A stretch of DNA of 64,000 nt, taken from contig NZ_CAMAPC010000007.1 of NCBI RefSeq assembly GCF_945859825.1, forward strand, positions 62,001 to 126,000, read 5' to 3'. Below the pieces are notes generated by a model. It was given only the letters and a program-made list of their open reading frames with translations. It ran no database searches and was not told the origin of the DNA. Positions 48,619 to 58,428 of this stretch are shown here, piece after piece. Both the position numbers and the translations under genes were made by a program. The stretch comes from Pseudoalteromonas holothuriae (GTDB taxonomy: Bacteria > Pseudomonadota > Gammaproteobacteria > Enterobacterales > Alteromonadaceae). How positions within the stretch are numbered: the stretch's first letter is position 1; each line of letters opens with the position of its first letter.

Positions 48619-50001
48619 CTAATTACTATAAAAGTAACTTTGCTTCTCTAGAGAAATACCTGCATCCTCAAGAGCGCTAACTACAAATGTCACCTGCTGC
48701 ACTTTCTTAGCAAGTTTTGCACTTTCTATTGTCACTGTTATTGGGATCAATAACATTTCACCACCATCAATTTTAATGTCTGTGGGCGTAGTAACGACAG
48801 CACCATCAAGTCCTTTAAAACTAATGGCATAATGCAGTTGCTGCTGTGTTTTGTTGATTACACTTAATGTATACGGGTTTTCCACGACGCCTTCATAATT
48901 GACACGATATAGTGCGTTTCTATCTCTTATTACCGATACCTCAAGCGGCATTCGGTTCATCAACCAAGTCGCCATAATAGCCAAAATCAAAGCAGTTAAA
49001 GTCGCGTAACCTACTAACTTAATTCTAATCTTCTTTGCTTGTTCTCCAGCTTGCTGCCGCTCACTTTGATAACTTATTAAACCACGTTCATATCCAAATT
49101 TATCCATTGTGTCATTACAAGCGTCTATACATAAACCACAATTTATACACTCATATTGCAAACCATTGCGTATATCAATACCAGCCGGACACACATCTAC
49201 ACACAAATTACAGTCAACACAATCCCCTAACCCAAGCTCGCGAGGACTATCTTTACGCTTCCTACGCCCTCGCTGTTCACCACGCTCTGCATCGTAGCTC
49301 ACAAGCAAGGTATCTTTATCAAACATCACCGACTGAAAACGAGAATATGGACAAGCAACTGTGCACATTTTCTCTCTCAAAAATCCAGCATTACCATAAG
49401 TACATAAAGCAAATAGAAATACCCAAAAGCTCACCAGGCCAGACCATTGAAAACTGAGCATTTGCGTATATAACGTATGAACTGGTACAAAATAAGCCAT
49501 AAAAGAAGTTGCCGTAAATAACGACATGAATAGCCAAATGGTATGCTTGGTTATCTTTTTTTGAATTTTAGTAAAGTCCCAAGGCGCTTTGTCCTGTTTA
49601 ATTCGTTGATTACGAGTGCCTTCTATTCGATGTTCAACCCATGTAAACATCAGCATCCATATGGTTTGCGGACACATAAAACCACACCAAACACGACCCA
49701 ACCAGTTAGTAACAAAAAACAGTGCAAACGCACCTGCCATGAAAACACCAGCTAAAACCATAAAATCTTGTGGTAAAAATGTGATTCCGAATATTCGAAA
49801 TTGCTGGCGCGCCACATCAAATAATATTGCTTGGCTACCTTGATAACTTACCCAAGGTAATCCAATAAACATCGTCATTAGCAGCCAACTCAAATAACGT
49901 CTGATCTGTTGAAAATACCCTTTTTGTTCTCGAATATAAATTGGCCCGTCTTGCTTAAAGGGCTTAATAATTAAATCTTCTTCTTTAAAGTCAAACTTCA
50001 T
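48619..50001 (-). CDS. ccoG: Cytochrome c oxidase accessory protein CcoG (RdxA/FixG family)
   Basis: Start set at 50001 (MKFDFKEEDLIIKPF) because the open frame's earlier TTG at 50049 lies inside a sigma-54 promoter. About 460 residues. Four to five transmembrane helices come first, with WCGFMCPQTIWMLMFTWVEH and VACPYSRFQSVMF; then two ferredoxin-type clusters (CVDCNLCVDVCPAGIDIR and CINCGLCIDACND) and an Ig-like C-terminal domain. CcoG reduces copper for cbb3 oxidase assembly, but no ccoNOPQ genes are present here. Confidence 0.92.
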   Translation of the reverse strand: MKFDFKEEDLIIKPFKQDGPIYIREQKGYFQQIRRYLSWLLMTMFIGLPWVSYQGSQAILFDVARQQFRIFGITFLPQDFMVLAGVFMAGAFALFFVTNWLGRVWCGFMCPQTIWMLMFTWVEHRIEGTRNQRIKQDKAPWDFTKIQKKITKHTIWLFMSLFTATSFMAYFVPVHTLYTQMLSFQWSGLVSFWVFLFALCTYGNAGFLREKMCTVACPYSRFQSVMFDKDTLLVSYDAERGEQRGRRKRKDSPRELGLGDCVDCNLCVDVCPAGIDIRNGLQYECINCGLCIDACNDTMDKFGYERGLISYQSERQQAGEQAKKIRIKLVGYATLTALILAIMATWLMNRMPLEVSVIRDRNALYRVNYEGVVENPYTLSVINKTQQQLHYAISFKGLDGAVVTTPTDIKIDGGEMLLIPITVTIESAKLAKKVQQVTFVVSALEDAGISLEKQSYFYSN

Positions 50002-50044
50002 AATGTGTCTACTTGCATTTTCGTCAATAAGATGCAAGTAAGTT

Positions 50045-50060
50045 TGCAACTTTCAGACCA
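50045..50060 (-). promoter_or_regulatory. Sigma-54 promoter for ccoG
   Basis: On the minus strand TGGTCTGAAAGTTGCA matches TGGCAC-N5-TTGCA: GG and GC 10 bases apart in the -24/-12 arrangement. Transcription would begin near 50035, upstream of the ATG at 50001. Two palindromic sites lie 80-105 bases upstream, the usual place for an enhancer-binding protein. Confidence 0.7.
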
Positions 50061-50122
50061 TTCTGAAAGTTAATTTAACTCTATGATATTTAATGATTTT
50101 TAAAAAATACAACTAACAAGGT

Positions 50123-50136
50123 CGTGATATTTCGCG
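50123..50136. promoter_or_regulatory. Enhancer site 1 for the sigma-54 regulator (CGTGATATTTCGCG)
   Basis: One base from the palindrome CGTGATATTTCACG. It is centred about 20 bases from site 2, two helical turns, and lies upstream of the ccoG sigma-54 promoter. Confidence 0.6.
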
Positions 50137-50142
50137 CATCAA

Positions 50143-50156
50143 CGTTAAATATCACG
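50143..50156. promoter_or_regulatory. Enhancer site 2 for the sigma-54 regulator (CGTTAAATATCACG)
   Basis: One base from the same palindrome in the opposite orientation. It overlaps the stop codon of the regulator gene (50152-50154). With site 1 its outer arms form a 10-base inverted repeat (CGTGATATTT/AAATATCACG). Confidence 0.6.
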
Positions 50157-51588
50157 AATCTTTTTTAATTCCTAATTTTTTCATCTTTGAGCGCAGGGTG
50201 CTTTCGTTCAAACCAAGTTTAGTGGCAGCCCCTCCCTCTCCTGCAATCTGCCAATGACATTGTGATAGCACTAACAAAATGTGTTTTCGCAATGCGTTAT
50301 CTAACGTTAAATCTTGCTCATCAATAACTTGACTGCTCACCTCAATAGCAGATAAAGGAGCTGAAAGCTGCAATAAACGTGCATTACTTAAAATAGCCTC
50401 TCGCTCAAGTATGTTTTGCAATTCTCGAATATTTCCAGGCCAATCATACCTCTTAAATTGCGCTAACGCCGTATTGGAAACTCCTTCAAACTGTTTACCT
50501 AAACGCTTGTTAAGTTGTTTAATTATATTTGCACTGAGCAAGGGGATATCTTCTTTGCGCTCTTTCAGAGCTGGTACTCTAATAGGAAATACGTTCAGTC
50601 TATAATACAGGTCCATACGAAAACCACCTTGCTTAACCATCTGCCAAAGCTCTCTATTAGTGGCAGCAATAATACGAATATCGACTGAAATAGTTTGGCT
50701 TCCACCTACTCGCTCAAATTCTTGTTCTTGCAGCACTCTCAGTAACTTACTTTGTGCCTCTAATGGTAACTCACCTATTTCATCTAAAAACAAAGTACCT
50801 TTGTTTGCCAATTCAAAGCGACCTTTGCGCCGCTCATTCGCCCCCGTAAAAGCGCCCTTCTCGTGACCAAAAAGTTCAGACTCTAATAAACTGGCTGTAA
50901 ATGCAGCGCAATTTACTTTTACAAAGGGTTGTTTGTTCCTACCACTCAGTCGGTGTAAATTCCTTGCTACTAGCTCTTTTCCCGTGCCATTTTCCCCCAA
51001 AATTAAGACGGTACTGATGGTTTGACTAACGAGTTCAAGTTGCGACAACATGGTCTTAAATATATGACTACTTCCCACCAGCCCTGAATCTTGCCAGTCT
51101 TCATTAAGCTCCGACAGAAGATAAGCATTTTCATCTTGTAACTGCTCACTCAATGATTGCACTTTATCCAAAGCTAGTCGTAATGCTTTTTCTGTCTCTT
51201 GCTGTTTGGAGATATCTCTAAACACCGCAACTGCACCAATTAGTAAACCATCTCGATAAACTGGTGTAGAGGTATATTCAACAGCAAAACTACTACCATC
51301 TTTACGCCAAAACACCTCGTTCTTTACATGGCGCTGTTTACCATCAAACATGGTACAGTAAATTTGGCATTGATCAGCGGGGTAAGGAGTGCCATCAGCA
51401 TGACTATGGTGGTGGTACTGATGAATTTTTTTACCAAGTAACTCATCTGCATGCCACCCTGTCATCCGTTCAGCCGCAGGGTTCACAAACACCGCATTCC
51501 CTGATAAATCAAACCCGTATATTCCTTCACCTACAGCATTAAGTAACAGCTCAGTATCACCTAAAAAATGATTAACTCTATTTGCCAT
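50152..51588 (-). CDS. Sigma-54-dependent transcriptional regulator (PAS-AAA+-Fis)
   Basis: 478 residues. The N-terminal PAS domain (about 10-130, with [19 protein letters not shown]) is followed by a short coiled linker, an AAA+ module (Walker A GENGTGKE near 198, sigma-54-contact loop GAFTGA near 244, Walker [11 protein letters not shown]) and a C-terminal Fis-type HTH ([20 protein letters not shown]). PAS regulators of this type often sense redox state or small ligands. Palindromes flank the gene on both sides; one overlaps its own ribosome binding site region. ccoG is the obvious target. Confidence 0.9.
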   Translation of the reverse strand: MANRVNHFLGDTELLLNAVGEGIYGFDLSGNAVFVNPAAERMTGWHADELLGKKIHQYHHHSHADGTPYPADQCQIYCTMFDGKQRHVKNEVFWRKDGSSFAVEYTSTPVYRDGLLIGAVAVFRDISKQQETEKALRLALDKVQSLSEQLQDENAYLLSELNEDWQDSGLVGSSHIFKTMLSQLELVSQTISTVLILGENGTGKELVARNLHRLSGRNKQPFVKVNCAAFTASLLESELFGHEKGAFTGANERRKGRFELANKGTLFLDEIGELPLEAQSKLLRVLQEQEFERVGGSQTISVDIRIIAATNRELWQMVKQGGFRMDLYYRLNVFPIRVPALKERKEDIPLLSANIIKQLNKRLGKQFEGVSNTALAQFKRYDWPGNIRELQNILEREAILSNARLLQLSAPLSAIEVSSQVIDEQDLTLDNALRKHILLVLSQCHWQIAGEGGAATKLGLNESTLRSKMKKLGIKKDS

Positions 51589-51595
51589 TGTGCAC

Positions 51596-51613
51596 CTCGT
51601 GAAATATCACGAG
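51596..51613. promoter_or_regulatory. Palindrome at the sigma-54 regulator start (CTCGTGA-N4-TCACGAG)
   Basis: CTCGTGAAATATCACGAG has 7-bp perfect arms and shares the CGTGA..TCACG core with sites at 50123 and 50143. On the minus strand its edge overlaps the GAGGTG ribosome binding site 8 bases before the ATG, so binding here would repress the regulator's own gene. Confidence 0.65.
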
Positions 51614-51648
51614 CACTATAGCACAAAAGTTTCCCATATAAATAAGCC

Positions 51649-52611
51649 CTAACTAAAGTGCTGGCGATACGCAATAATTGTTTTGCCATATTGCGCTTTG
51701 AATACTCGCTTAAACGATCCAACATCTTGATAACCGACCTGCCAAGCAACTTCATTAACGCTCATTCTAGTAGTGCGTAGTAAGCGTTTTGCATATTCAA
51801 GTCGAGCTAATCTTACATATTGTGTTGGTGATAAGCCCACTTGCTTTTGAAATCGCCTTATCAAAGTACGCTCACTGAGATTAATCTGCTGAGCGAGCGT
51901 GTCTAAAGTCAATGCATCTGACAAGTTCTTTTTGATGTAATTTTGTAGTGATAGCAATCTTTCATCTCGGTGCATTTCAAATGCACCTATTTGCATATAT
52001 GACTGTTGAGACGTCAATAATTGTGGAATGGCTAACCACGAAGATAACTCGTCGGCAAGTGCTGCCCCACATGTTTGTTCAACAAAGTACACCATCATCG
52101 AAAAGTAACATTGTGCAGCGCCAGAAGTTAATACTTTACCATCTCGTAAGAATATCTTTTCTTGGCTAACGTTTAATTGGGCAAAGTAACGTTGATAAAA
52201 TGACTTAAGCCACCAGCTGCTAGTCACTTTATAGTCATCTAAAAATCCACTGGTAGCCAAATAACTCACAGCAGTGCAAGTTGCAATTACATGCTCACTT
52301 TGCTCACTAAGTTGTACTATGTGTGCTTTAAAAGGTTTATAAGCCTGACATGATTGCCACAGGCTCTGTGGCCCTTGAAACTGGCTACCTACCCACAACA
52401 TAACATCGACCCTATCAAGTTCAGCTAATATTTTATCACATGGAAGAACTAACCCCTGGCTGGTGAATACTTTACGCTCCTCTATACCAACTAGTTGCCA
52501 ACTAAATATCTGTTTCCCTGCCAAGGTATTTGCAACATTCAGTATATCGATAACACCTGTAATGCCGGTCGCAAGTGCGTTATTAGGACAAATTATCGCC
52601 ACGTCATACAT
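51649..52611 (-). CDS. AraC family regulator with DJ-1/PfpI-type N-terminal domain (GlxA/FtrA-like)
   Basis: 320 residues. The N-terminal half is a class I amidotransferase-like/DJ-1 fold (YDVAIICPNNALATGITGVI, then VIATCTAVSYLATSG at the nucleophile elbow, with Cys as central residue). The C-terminal 100 residues are two AraC helix-turn-helix motifs (DTLAQQINLSERTLIRRFQK, then VNEVAWQVGYQDVGSFKRVF). These act as transcription activators rather than enzymes. It is divergent from the MAPEG gene at 52714, which it may control. Confidence 0.88.
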   Translation of the reverse strand: MYDVAIICPNNALATGITGVIDILNVANTLAGKQIFSWQLVGIEERKVFTSQGLVLPCDKILAELDRVDVMLWVGSQFQGPQSLWQSCQAYKPFKAHIVQLSEQSEHVIATCTAVSYLATSGFLDDYKVTSSWWLKSFYQRYFAQLNVSQEKIFLRDGKVLTSGAAQCYFSMMVYFVEQTCGAALADELSSWLAIPQLLTSQQSYMQIGAFEMHRDERLLSLQNYIKKNLSDALTLDTLAQQINLSERTLIRRFQKQVGLSPTQYVRLARLEYAKRLLRTTRMSVNEVAWQVGYQDVGSFKRVFKAQYGKTIIAYRQHFS

Positions 52612-52713
52612 ATGTCAGTTTTACCTTTAATAATGTCATTTATGACACGTTAATGTTTACCAGATCTAAGGTAAAGTAATTTTAAATACTAACTTAAATA
52701 GAGGTACTGCATT

Positions 52714-53139
52714 ATGTGGATTCACTATCCAATCATCTTTTTAATTACACAGATGTGTTTATTATGGCTATTAACCATGGGACTAAGAATTGCTGCATTT
52801 AAACAAAAAAAAGTATCTGTTAGTGATATTCAATTTATTGAAAAATCTCACTTTCCTAAGACGGCGATGCTGGTAGGTAACAGCTACGACAATCAATTCC
52901 AGCAGTCAACTTTATTCATAGTGCTGCTTTGTTTGCTAAGCCAGCAAAATATTGAAGGCCACTTTTGGTATGTCATTAGCACTTTTTTTGTGCTCGCAAG
53001 ATATTGGCATTGCATTGAGCATATCTTGTGCAAAAACCTACTTCTTAGAACTCTTTCATTTGCACTTGCGTCTGCCTGCTTTTTTATTGCTTGGTTTGGT
53101 TATTTGTACACATGTTTAAATGACATATTGCTCTTTTAA
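52714..53139 (+). CDS. MAPEG-like membrane protein
   Basis: 141 residues with four hydrophobic segments. The pattern NQFQQSTLFIVLL, with charged/aromatic FVLARYWHCIEH in the third helix, matches the MAPEG family (membrane-associated eicosanoid/glutathione metabolism), including its conserved N-x-x-E/Q-x-x and R-x-x-H positions. Bacterial members are often glutathione S-transferase-like but few are characterised. The divergent AraC regulator suggests inducible expression. Confidence 0.7.
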   Translation: MWIHYPIIFLITQMCLLWLLTMGLRIAAFKQKKVSVSDIQFIEKSHFPKTAMLVGNSYDNQFQQSTLFIVLLCLLSQQNIEGHFWYVISTFFVLARYWHCIEHILCKNLLLRTLSFALASACFFIAWFGYLYTCLNDILLF

Positions 53140-53249
53140 AGATAAATACTTGAACAAGATGGCGATAACTACTTTTAAAAGGGCTTTTAGACCAACATTA
53201 AACAATGATAAAATTAAAGTCTTGCTCCGTATTATGTCTAGGCCCCCTT

Positions 53250-54689
53250 TTGAACACAGCAACATATATCCCAGAGTCATTTTTAGATGATGTAAAAAGC
53301 TATATTCCCAGTCACTTATCGATTAATGACTTTGTTGATGCGTGTCAGCGTCCTCTTCGTCGTTCAATAAGGGTTAACACCCTAAAAATGTCAGTTGATG
53401 ACTTTATACAATATTGTAGTAAGAACAATTGGCATATTGAGCCGATACCATGGTGCAGCAATGGTTTTTGGCTTACCCGCTCACAAGACGAAGAACAAAA
53501 CCTACCAATCGGTAATACAGATCTTCATTTAAGCGGCTGTATTTATGTACAAGAAGCCAGCTCAATGTTACCACCGCAAGCGTTAATCAATGCACTTACT
53601 ACGAGTGATTGCGTACTCGATATGGCTGCCGCTCCGGGGTCAAAAACATCGCAACTGGCTGCATTAATGAATAATCAAGGACTACTAATAGCCAATGAGT
53701 TATCGTCGTCACGAGTTAAAATACTCGCCGCTAATATGAAGCGAATGGGTGTTGCAAACTGTGCCCTTTCGCATTTTAATGGCACCATCTTTGGCGACTA
53801 CATGTTTGAATGCTTTGACAGTATTTTGCTTGATGCCCCTTGCTCTGGGGAAGGCACAGTTAGAAAAGATGAAAATGCCTTAAAAAACTGGTCGATTGAA
53901 TCTAATATTGAGATTGCTCAGGTACAAAAGAACCTGATCCGAAGTGCGTTTTTAGCTTTAAAACCTGGCGGAACATTAGTTTACTCAACTTGCACCCTCA
54001 CACCACTAGAAAATCAAGAGGTGTGTTATGCTTTATTAGAAGAGTTTGTAAACAACATTGAAATTGAACCACTCGATCGCTTATTTCCCGGCGCTGAAAA
54101 GGCGACTACGGAGCAAGGTTTCCTACACGTATGGCCACAAATTTATGATAGCGAAGGTTTTTTTATCGCTCGATTTAAAAAGTTAAGTTCAGTAGAGCAC
54201 TCAGCACAAAAAGTTAAAAAAGGCGAGTTTCCTTTTTCACCAACACCGAGCAAACTTCAAGACAACTTTAATGCACATATTAAAAAGCAATTTGGCATTC
54301 AAGCACTGCAAGGTAAGCTTATGAGCCGAGATAAAGAGTTGTGGCTATTCCCTGATGCGATAGAAAAGGTTCAAAATAAAATAAAGTATTCAAGACTTGG
54401 CATACAACTAGGGACAACACATAAAAATGGCGTGCGCATTGAGCATGAATTTGCAACCGCACTTGGCAAGCTTGCTACAAAAAATACCTTTTCAATGAAC
54501 CAACAACAAGCTCAAGATTACTTTCACGGCAAAGATATTCGCCTTGCGCAACCTACAACAAACACGCATGAAGTTATTTTAACGCTATGTGGTGCACCAG
54601 TAGGTTTAGGGAAGTGGCAAAAAAATAAAATTAAAAACAACTTGTCACGAGATTTAGTGAGTAATGCTCAGTTGATAACTTGGGTATAA
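53250..54689 (+). CDS. rsmF: 16S rRNA m5C1407 methyltransferase RsmF (YebU)
   Basis: The open frame begins with ATG at 53205, but the family N terminus ([13 protein letters not shown]) starts about residue 17, and the TTG at 53250 has AGG eight bases upstream; I favour the TTG, though the ATG cannot be excluded. The protein has the SAM motif [20 protein letters not shown], the two methylation cysteines ([21 protein letters not shown] and [16 protein letters not shown]) and the RsmF-specific C-terminal PUA-like region ([14 protein letters not shown]-type stretch). It methylates C1407 in 16S rRNA. Confidence 0.9.
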   Translation: MNTATYIPESFLDDVKSYIPSHLSINDFVDACQRPLRRSIRVNTLKMSVDDFIQYCSKNNWHIEPIPWCSNGFWLTRSQDEEQNLPIGNTDLHLSGCIYVQEASSMLPPQALINALTTSDCVLDMAAAPGSKTSQLAALMNNQGLLIANELSSSRVKILAANMKRMGVANCALSHFNGTIFGDYMFECFDSILLDAPCSGEGTVRKDENALKNWSIESNIEIAQVQKNLIRSAFLALKPGGTLVYSTCTLTPLENQEVCYALLEEFVNNIEIEPLDRLFPGAEKATTEQGFLHVWPQIYDSEGFFIARFKKLSSVEHSAQKVKKGEFPFSPTPSKLQDNFNAHIKKQFGIQALQGKLMSRDKELWLFPDAIEKVQNKIKYSRLGIQLGTTHKNGVRIEHEFATALGKLATKNTFSMNQQQAQDYFHGKDIRLAQPTTNTHEVILTLCGAPVGLGKWQKNKIKNNLSRDLVSNAQLITWV

Positions 54690-54809
54690 CTTGAAGATAT
54701 CCTTTGTGTATTTTTAGACCAAATAAGCATATGCAATACAACCCTTTGTTTTATATTAGTTTTAAATATACTGCATATGTTTGTAGTTTTTATGAATAAT
54801 TAGCTACAC

Positions 54810-54922
54810 TTAAATTACTTTCTACTTCTCCCTAATGTATGAAGGTGTTTTTTAAGTAACGCATTGGCTCCTCAGAGCCATACCCTAAGCCCAGAGTACT
54901 CCTTTGCTCTGGGCCTTTTTTT
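54810..54922 (+). ncRNA. Candidate small RNA or extended 3' UTR
   Basis: The 252-base gap after rsmF has no gene. A weak promoter (TTGTAG near 54780, TACACT about 18 bases on) precedes two hairpins: GGCTC/GAGCC at 54866-54879, and GCCCAGAG/CTCTGGGC at 54889-54914 followed by seven T. The structured tail looks like a small RNA or the rsmF 3' UTR; I cannot tell which. Confidence 0.3.
54889..54922 (+). terminator. Rho-independent terminator downstream of rsmF
   Basis: A perfect 8-bp GC-rich stem (GCCCAGAG/CTCTGGGC, loop TACTCCTTTG) followed by TTTTTTT on the plus strand. It ends 20 bases before the stop of the convergent aldehyde dehydrogenase gene. Confidence 0.88.
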
Positions 54923-54941
54923 GCTTAATTTTTAGCAACAA

Positions 54942-56444
54942 TTAGCCAGCGCGCTGTCGGCATATTGGTCTTAAGAATCGCAACATTGCATTTAAACCAA
55001 CCGACGTACTTTTGACATCTGTACTAGAGGGAAAGGGGCCCCCATGATTCATAGAAGCACACACTTCAACTCCTGTAGGCATTTGATTTTCAATGAGTCG
55101 TCCAACTTTATACTGCAATGCCTCAATAACCACGTTTTGACTTATAAAATCAGACTCTGTACCGTGAATTGACGCGGTTAGCTGCCCATCCAAATTATCT
55201 ACAATTTGTGCCAGCTCAGTATCATTTTCATACGTTACTATCAATGCAGCAGGGCCAAACACTTCTTCATGCAATGAGGTGTTAGCTAAATAGGTTGTAG
55301 CATCAGTACTGAAAAGATGGGCATTCGCATGAAACTCGGCTTGTAATTGCCCATGAGCAATCAAACTGACGCCATACGTTGCTTTTAACCTTTCAATACT
55401 ACACTTAAAACTGTTAACAATATTAGGACTTAGCAAAGTATCTGATTGACTCGCGTTCAACTGCTCTTTTGCAGTCTTGATAAATGCATGATTATTCGAA
55501 GGGATCAACCAAAGGCCTGGACTCGTACAAAACTGGCCATTGCCCATCAGCAACGATTGGCATAATTGCTGAGCAAGTTCACTGCCATGCAGCTCAGCAT
55601 GTCTGGCAAAAATAACCTGCGGATTTATGCTACCCAGTTCGCCATAAAATGGGATTTGTTCACTACGCTTTGAAATTGTTTCCATCAATTTTTGAGCAAC
55701 GGTGAAAGAACCAGTGAAACCAACGGCTTTGATTTGTGAAGCTGCTACTAACTGATGTGAAATATCATAATTTTTAGCTTGTATCATCGAAAATACGCCT
55801 TTGGGCATCTTCGTTTCTTGAATTGCTTTATCGATTGCCTTTGTCATCATCTCACTCGTTGCTGGATGTGCAGTGTGGCTTTTCATAATTACTGGACAAC
55901 CAGCTGCAAGCGCTGAGGCAGTATCACCTCCCAAAGTAGAGAAAGCGTAAGGAAAATTGGATGCTCCAAACACCGCGACTACTCCAACAGGCAAATGGCT
56001 TAGCTGAGTACTCGGTTTCGCCAGTGGTATTCTTTGGGGATCTGCTTGATCATGAACATTTAGATTCAATAAACCATTGTGACTTTGTTCCAATGCTTGC
56101 GCAAATGCACGCAACTGATTAATTGTACGCCCTCGCTCCCCTTGTAATCGTGCGATTGGCAAATTAGTTTCTTCATGAGTGATATCAAGCAAGGCATCAC
56201 CTAGTGCTTCAATCTCCTGTGCAATTGCAAATAAGAATGTTGCCCGCTGTGCAAAGCTTGTTTGTCGATATTCAATAAACGCTTGTGCTGAACTGCTAAG
56301 CGCATCTTCCAGCATCTGTGAAGTTGCCTCATAAATAGGCGTAGTTAAAGACTGATTTTGTCTTGGCGAAAAGCCAAAAAAGACCTGCGTACTATCGCTT
56401 TGTTGCCACTGTCCTGCAATATAACTTGCACCACTAATTTCCAT
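54942..56444 (-). CDS. 2-oxoglutarate semialdehyde dehydrogenase (NADP+)
   Basis: 500 residues, aldehyde dehydrogenase superfamily. The catalytic cysteine is 306 (GNGQFCTSPG), the general base is Glu269 (FYGELGS) and the cofactor motif is VGFTGS near 241-246. The N-terminal ISGASYIAGQW start and the ELGSINPQVIF block are typical of ketoglutarate semialdehyde dehydrogenases of the hydroxyproline/sugar acid branch. It performs the last step, 2-oxoglutarate semialdehyde to 2-oxoglutarate. It is the third gene of the minus-strand hydroxyproline set. Confidence 0.88.
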   Translation of the reverse strand: MEISGASYIAGQWQQSDSTQVFFGFSPRQNQSLTTPIYEATSQMLEDALSSSAQAFIEYRQTSFAQRATFLFAIAQEIEALGDALLDITHEETNLPIARLQGERGRTINQLRAFAQALEQSHNGLLNLNVHDQADPQRIPLAKPSTQLSHLPVGVVAVFGASNFPYAFSTLGGDTASALAAGCPVIMKSHTAHPATSEMMTKAIDKAIQETKMPKGVFSMIQAKNYDISHQLVAASQIKAVGFTGSFTVAQKLMETISKRSEQIPFYGELGSINPQVIFARHAELHGSELAQQLCQSLLMGNGQFCTSPGLWLIPSNNHAFIKTAKEQLNASQSDTLLSPNIVNSFKCSIERLKATYGVSLIAHGQLQAEFHANAHLFSTDATTYLANTSLHEEVFGPAALIVTYENDTELAQIVDNLDGQLTASIHGTESDFISQNVVIEALQYKVGRLIENQMPTGVEVCASMNHGGPFPSSTDVKSTSVGLNAMLRFLRPICRQRAG

Positions 56445-56467
56445 GGTTCGCTCCTATAAATTTCTGT

Positions 56468-57469
56468 TCAAATCACTTGAAAGCCAAATGCATATGGATC
56501 ACTGTCATCCACACAAATATTGCTTGTGCCCGTCACTTTTGACCACCCCCTAATACTGGGTAAAATCGCCGTTTTACCCGCTACTTCCGTTACTGCTTCA
56601 ATACAACCAACGAACTGGCTACCGATATAGCTTTCATGTACAAATTGTTGCCCGACTGCAAGTAAACCTTTGGCATATAACTGTGCCATTCGAGCACTAG
56701 TACCTGTGCCACATGGAGAACGGTCTATCGCTTTATCACCATAAAATACGGCATTTGCTGCACTAGAACTGCTATGTTTTGGTTGGCCTGTCCAAAGCAC
56801 ATGGGATGCACCTTTAACCGTTGCATCTAAAGGGTGAACACACTCTAGAGTTTGATTTACAACCTTGCGAATCTGTGGGCTAAATTTTAAAATGTCACAT
56901 GCACTCCACTTATCGATGCCAGGGAAATTCGTCTGTGGTTCAACAATAATGTAAAAATTACCACCATATGATATATCTACATTCAACAGACCAAGTTCTG
57001 GCACATCAATGATTATATTTTCATAGGCTAAATAAGCGGCTACATTGAATAACTTTACCCATTGGACTTTGTCATCTTGCAGTAAATATTCAACATCGAC
57101 TCGACCTGCAGGTGTATCTAACTTGAGTTTGTGATTATGAGTGGGTTGAATTAGTCCATTTTCAAGGGCAAAAGTAACAGTCCCTATTGTGCCATGGCCA
57201 CACATAGGCAAACTACCTGAAGTCTCAACAAATAGAATACTCGCGTCCCCATCAGCCGTCGTTGGTGGATAAATGAAAGAACCGGACATCATGTCATGTC
57301 CTCTAGGCTCAAACATAAGAGCTTGACGGATCCAGTCATATTCAGACATGAAATGCTGGCGCTTTTCACTCATAGTGTCACCCCGCAAATTGGGGTGACC
57401 ACTGGTGATCAAGCGCACAGGGTTGCCACAAGTATGGCCGTCAATACATGCAAATGTCCCCTTGCGCAT
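56468..57469 (-). CDS. 4-hydroxyproline 2-epimerase
   Basis: 333 residues, proline racemase superfamily. Both catalytic cysteines are present: C90 in PMCGHGTIG and C253 in DRSPCGTGTSA. Two cysteines mean a racemase/epimerase; trans-3-hydroxyproline dehydratases have Thr at the second site. With its neighbours the role is trans-4-hydroxy-L-proline to cis-4-hydroxy-D-proline. It lies between the deaminase and the dehydrogenase, four bases from the former. Confidence 0.92.
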   Translation of the reverse strand: MRKGTFACIDGHTCGNPVRLITSGHPNLRGDTMSEKRQHFMSEYDWIRQALMFEPRGHDMMSGSFIYPPTTADGDASILFVETSGSLPMCGHGTIGTVTFALENGLIQPTHNHKLKLDTPAGRVDVEYLLQDDKVQWVKLFNVAAYLAYENIIIDVPELGLLNVDISYGGNFYIIVEPQTNFPGIDKWSACDILKFSPQIRKVVNQTLECVHPLDATVKGASHVLWTGQPKHSSSSAANAVFYGDKAIDRSPCGTGTSARMAQLYAKGLLAVGQQFVHESYIGSQFVGCIEAVTEVAGKTAILPSIRGWSKVTGTSNICVDDSDPYAFGFQVI

Positions 57470-57473
57470 ATGC

Positions 57474-58385
57474 TTAATCCAAATTAAATTTGCTTAAGTC
57501 GATACGGTTAGACACCGCCTCATCATACAAGCGACTGACCATCTCTTTATCATTGTGCTCCAAACTTAAACGCGGCGCACGAGTTACTTCAGAGCCTCGA
57601 CCTGCTAGTTGTTCTGCATATTTAATACACTGCACTAACGTTGGAATAGTATCTAAGCGCAATAACGGCAAGAACCAACGCCATATTTCTTTTGCTTCTT
57701 CATAGCGACCTTGACGCGCAAGCTCGTAAATCGCGACAGACTCTTTTGGAAATACATTAGTAAGCCCAGAAATCCAGCCTGTAGCACCCAACATCAAGCT
57801 CTCTAGCGCAATATCATCGACACCACCGAAAATAGTGAATCGTTCACCAAAGGCGCTTTGTAACTCTGTGATACGGCGTGTATCTTCTGTTGCTTCTTTT
57901 ACAGCAACAATGTTGTCCTCATTCGCCAGTACTTTCATACCCTCAAGTGATACATCAACGCCATAGGTAATGGGATTGTTGTATATCATCACTGGTAATG
58001 ACATGCTGCGCGCAACTTGTTGATAGTGGTAAATGGCTTCACGTTCAGTTGAACGATAAACCATACCCGGAAGTACCATTAAACCATCAATACCGATTTG
58101 TTCTGCATCTTGGCAAAATTCAACAGCAAATTGAGTTGTTGTTTCAGCCACGCCACTTAACAAAGGGACACGACCTGCGACGACATCTTTAGCCGCTTTT
58201 AACACTTCACGTTTTTCCTCAATACGAAGTGAGCAATTTTCACCCACAGTACCTAACACGATAATGCCATGGACACCCTCGTTAATAAGTGCATCAATCA
58301 TCCCTTTTGTTGTCTCAAAATTGATGCTGCCGTCATTATTAAACTGAGTGGTTACTGCTGGGTAAACCCCTTGCCAATCGATCAT
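57474..58385 (-). CDS. Delta1-pyrroline-4-hydroxy-2-carboxylate deaminase (DHDPS-like)
   Basis: 303 residues of the dihydrodipicolinate synthase/N-acetylneuraminate lyase superfamily. The Schiff-base lysine is K163 (VAVKEATED) and the catalytic tyrosine Y135 (VMIYNNPITYG). In hydroxyproline clusters this family deaminates pyrroline-4-hydroxy-2-carboxylate to 2-oxoglutarate semialdehyde. First gene of the minus-strand set, directly after the palindromic operator at 58429. Confidence 0.9.
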   Translation of the reverse strand: MIDWQGVYPAVTTQFNNDGSINFETTKGMIDALINEGVHGIIVLGTVGENCSLRIEEKREVLKAAKDVVAGRVPLLSGVAETTTQFAVEFCQDAEQIGIDGLMVLPGMVYRSTEREAIYHYQQVARSMSLPVMIYNNPITYGVDVSLEGMKVLANEDNIVAVKEATEDTRRITELQSAFGERFTIFGGVDDIALESLMLGATGWISGLTNVFPKESVAIYELARQGRYEEAKEIWRWFLPLLRLDTIPTLVQCIKYAEQLAGRGSEVTRAPRLSLEHNDKEMVSRLYDEAVSNRIDLSKFNLD

Positions 58386-58428
58386 ATTATTACTTCCTTA
58401 CTGGTTTTTGTGTTTACCATTCTAGGTA

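Noticed and set aside
50152-51588. Assignment of the sigma-54 regulator as NorR
   Set aside because: NorR has a GAF sensor and binds GT-N(7)-AC sites next to nitric oxide reductase genes; this protein has a PAS domain, different palindromes and no norVW neighbours.
56468-57469. trans-3-hydroxy-L-proline dehydratase
   Set aside because: The second catalytic position is Cys253, not Thr, which is the epimerase/racemase pattern.
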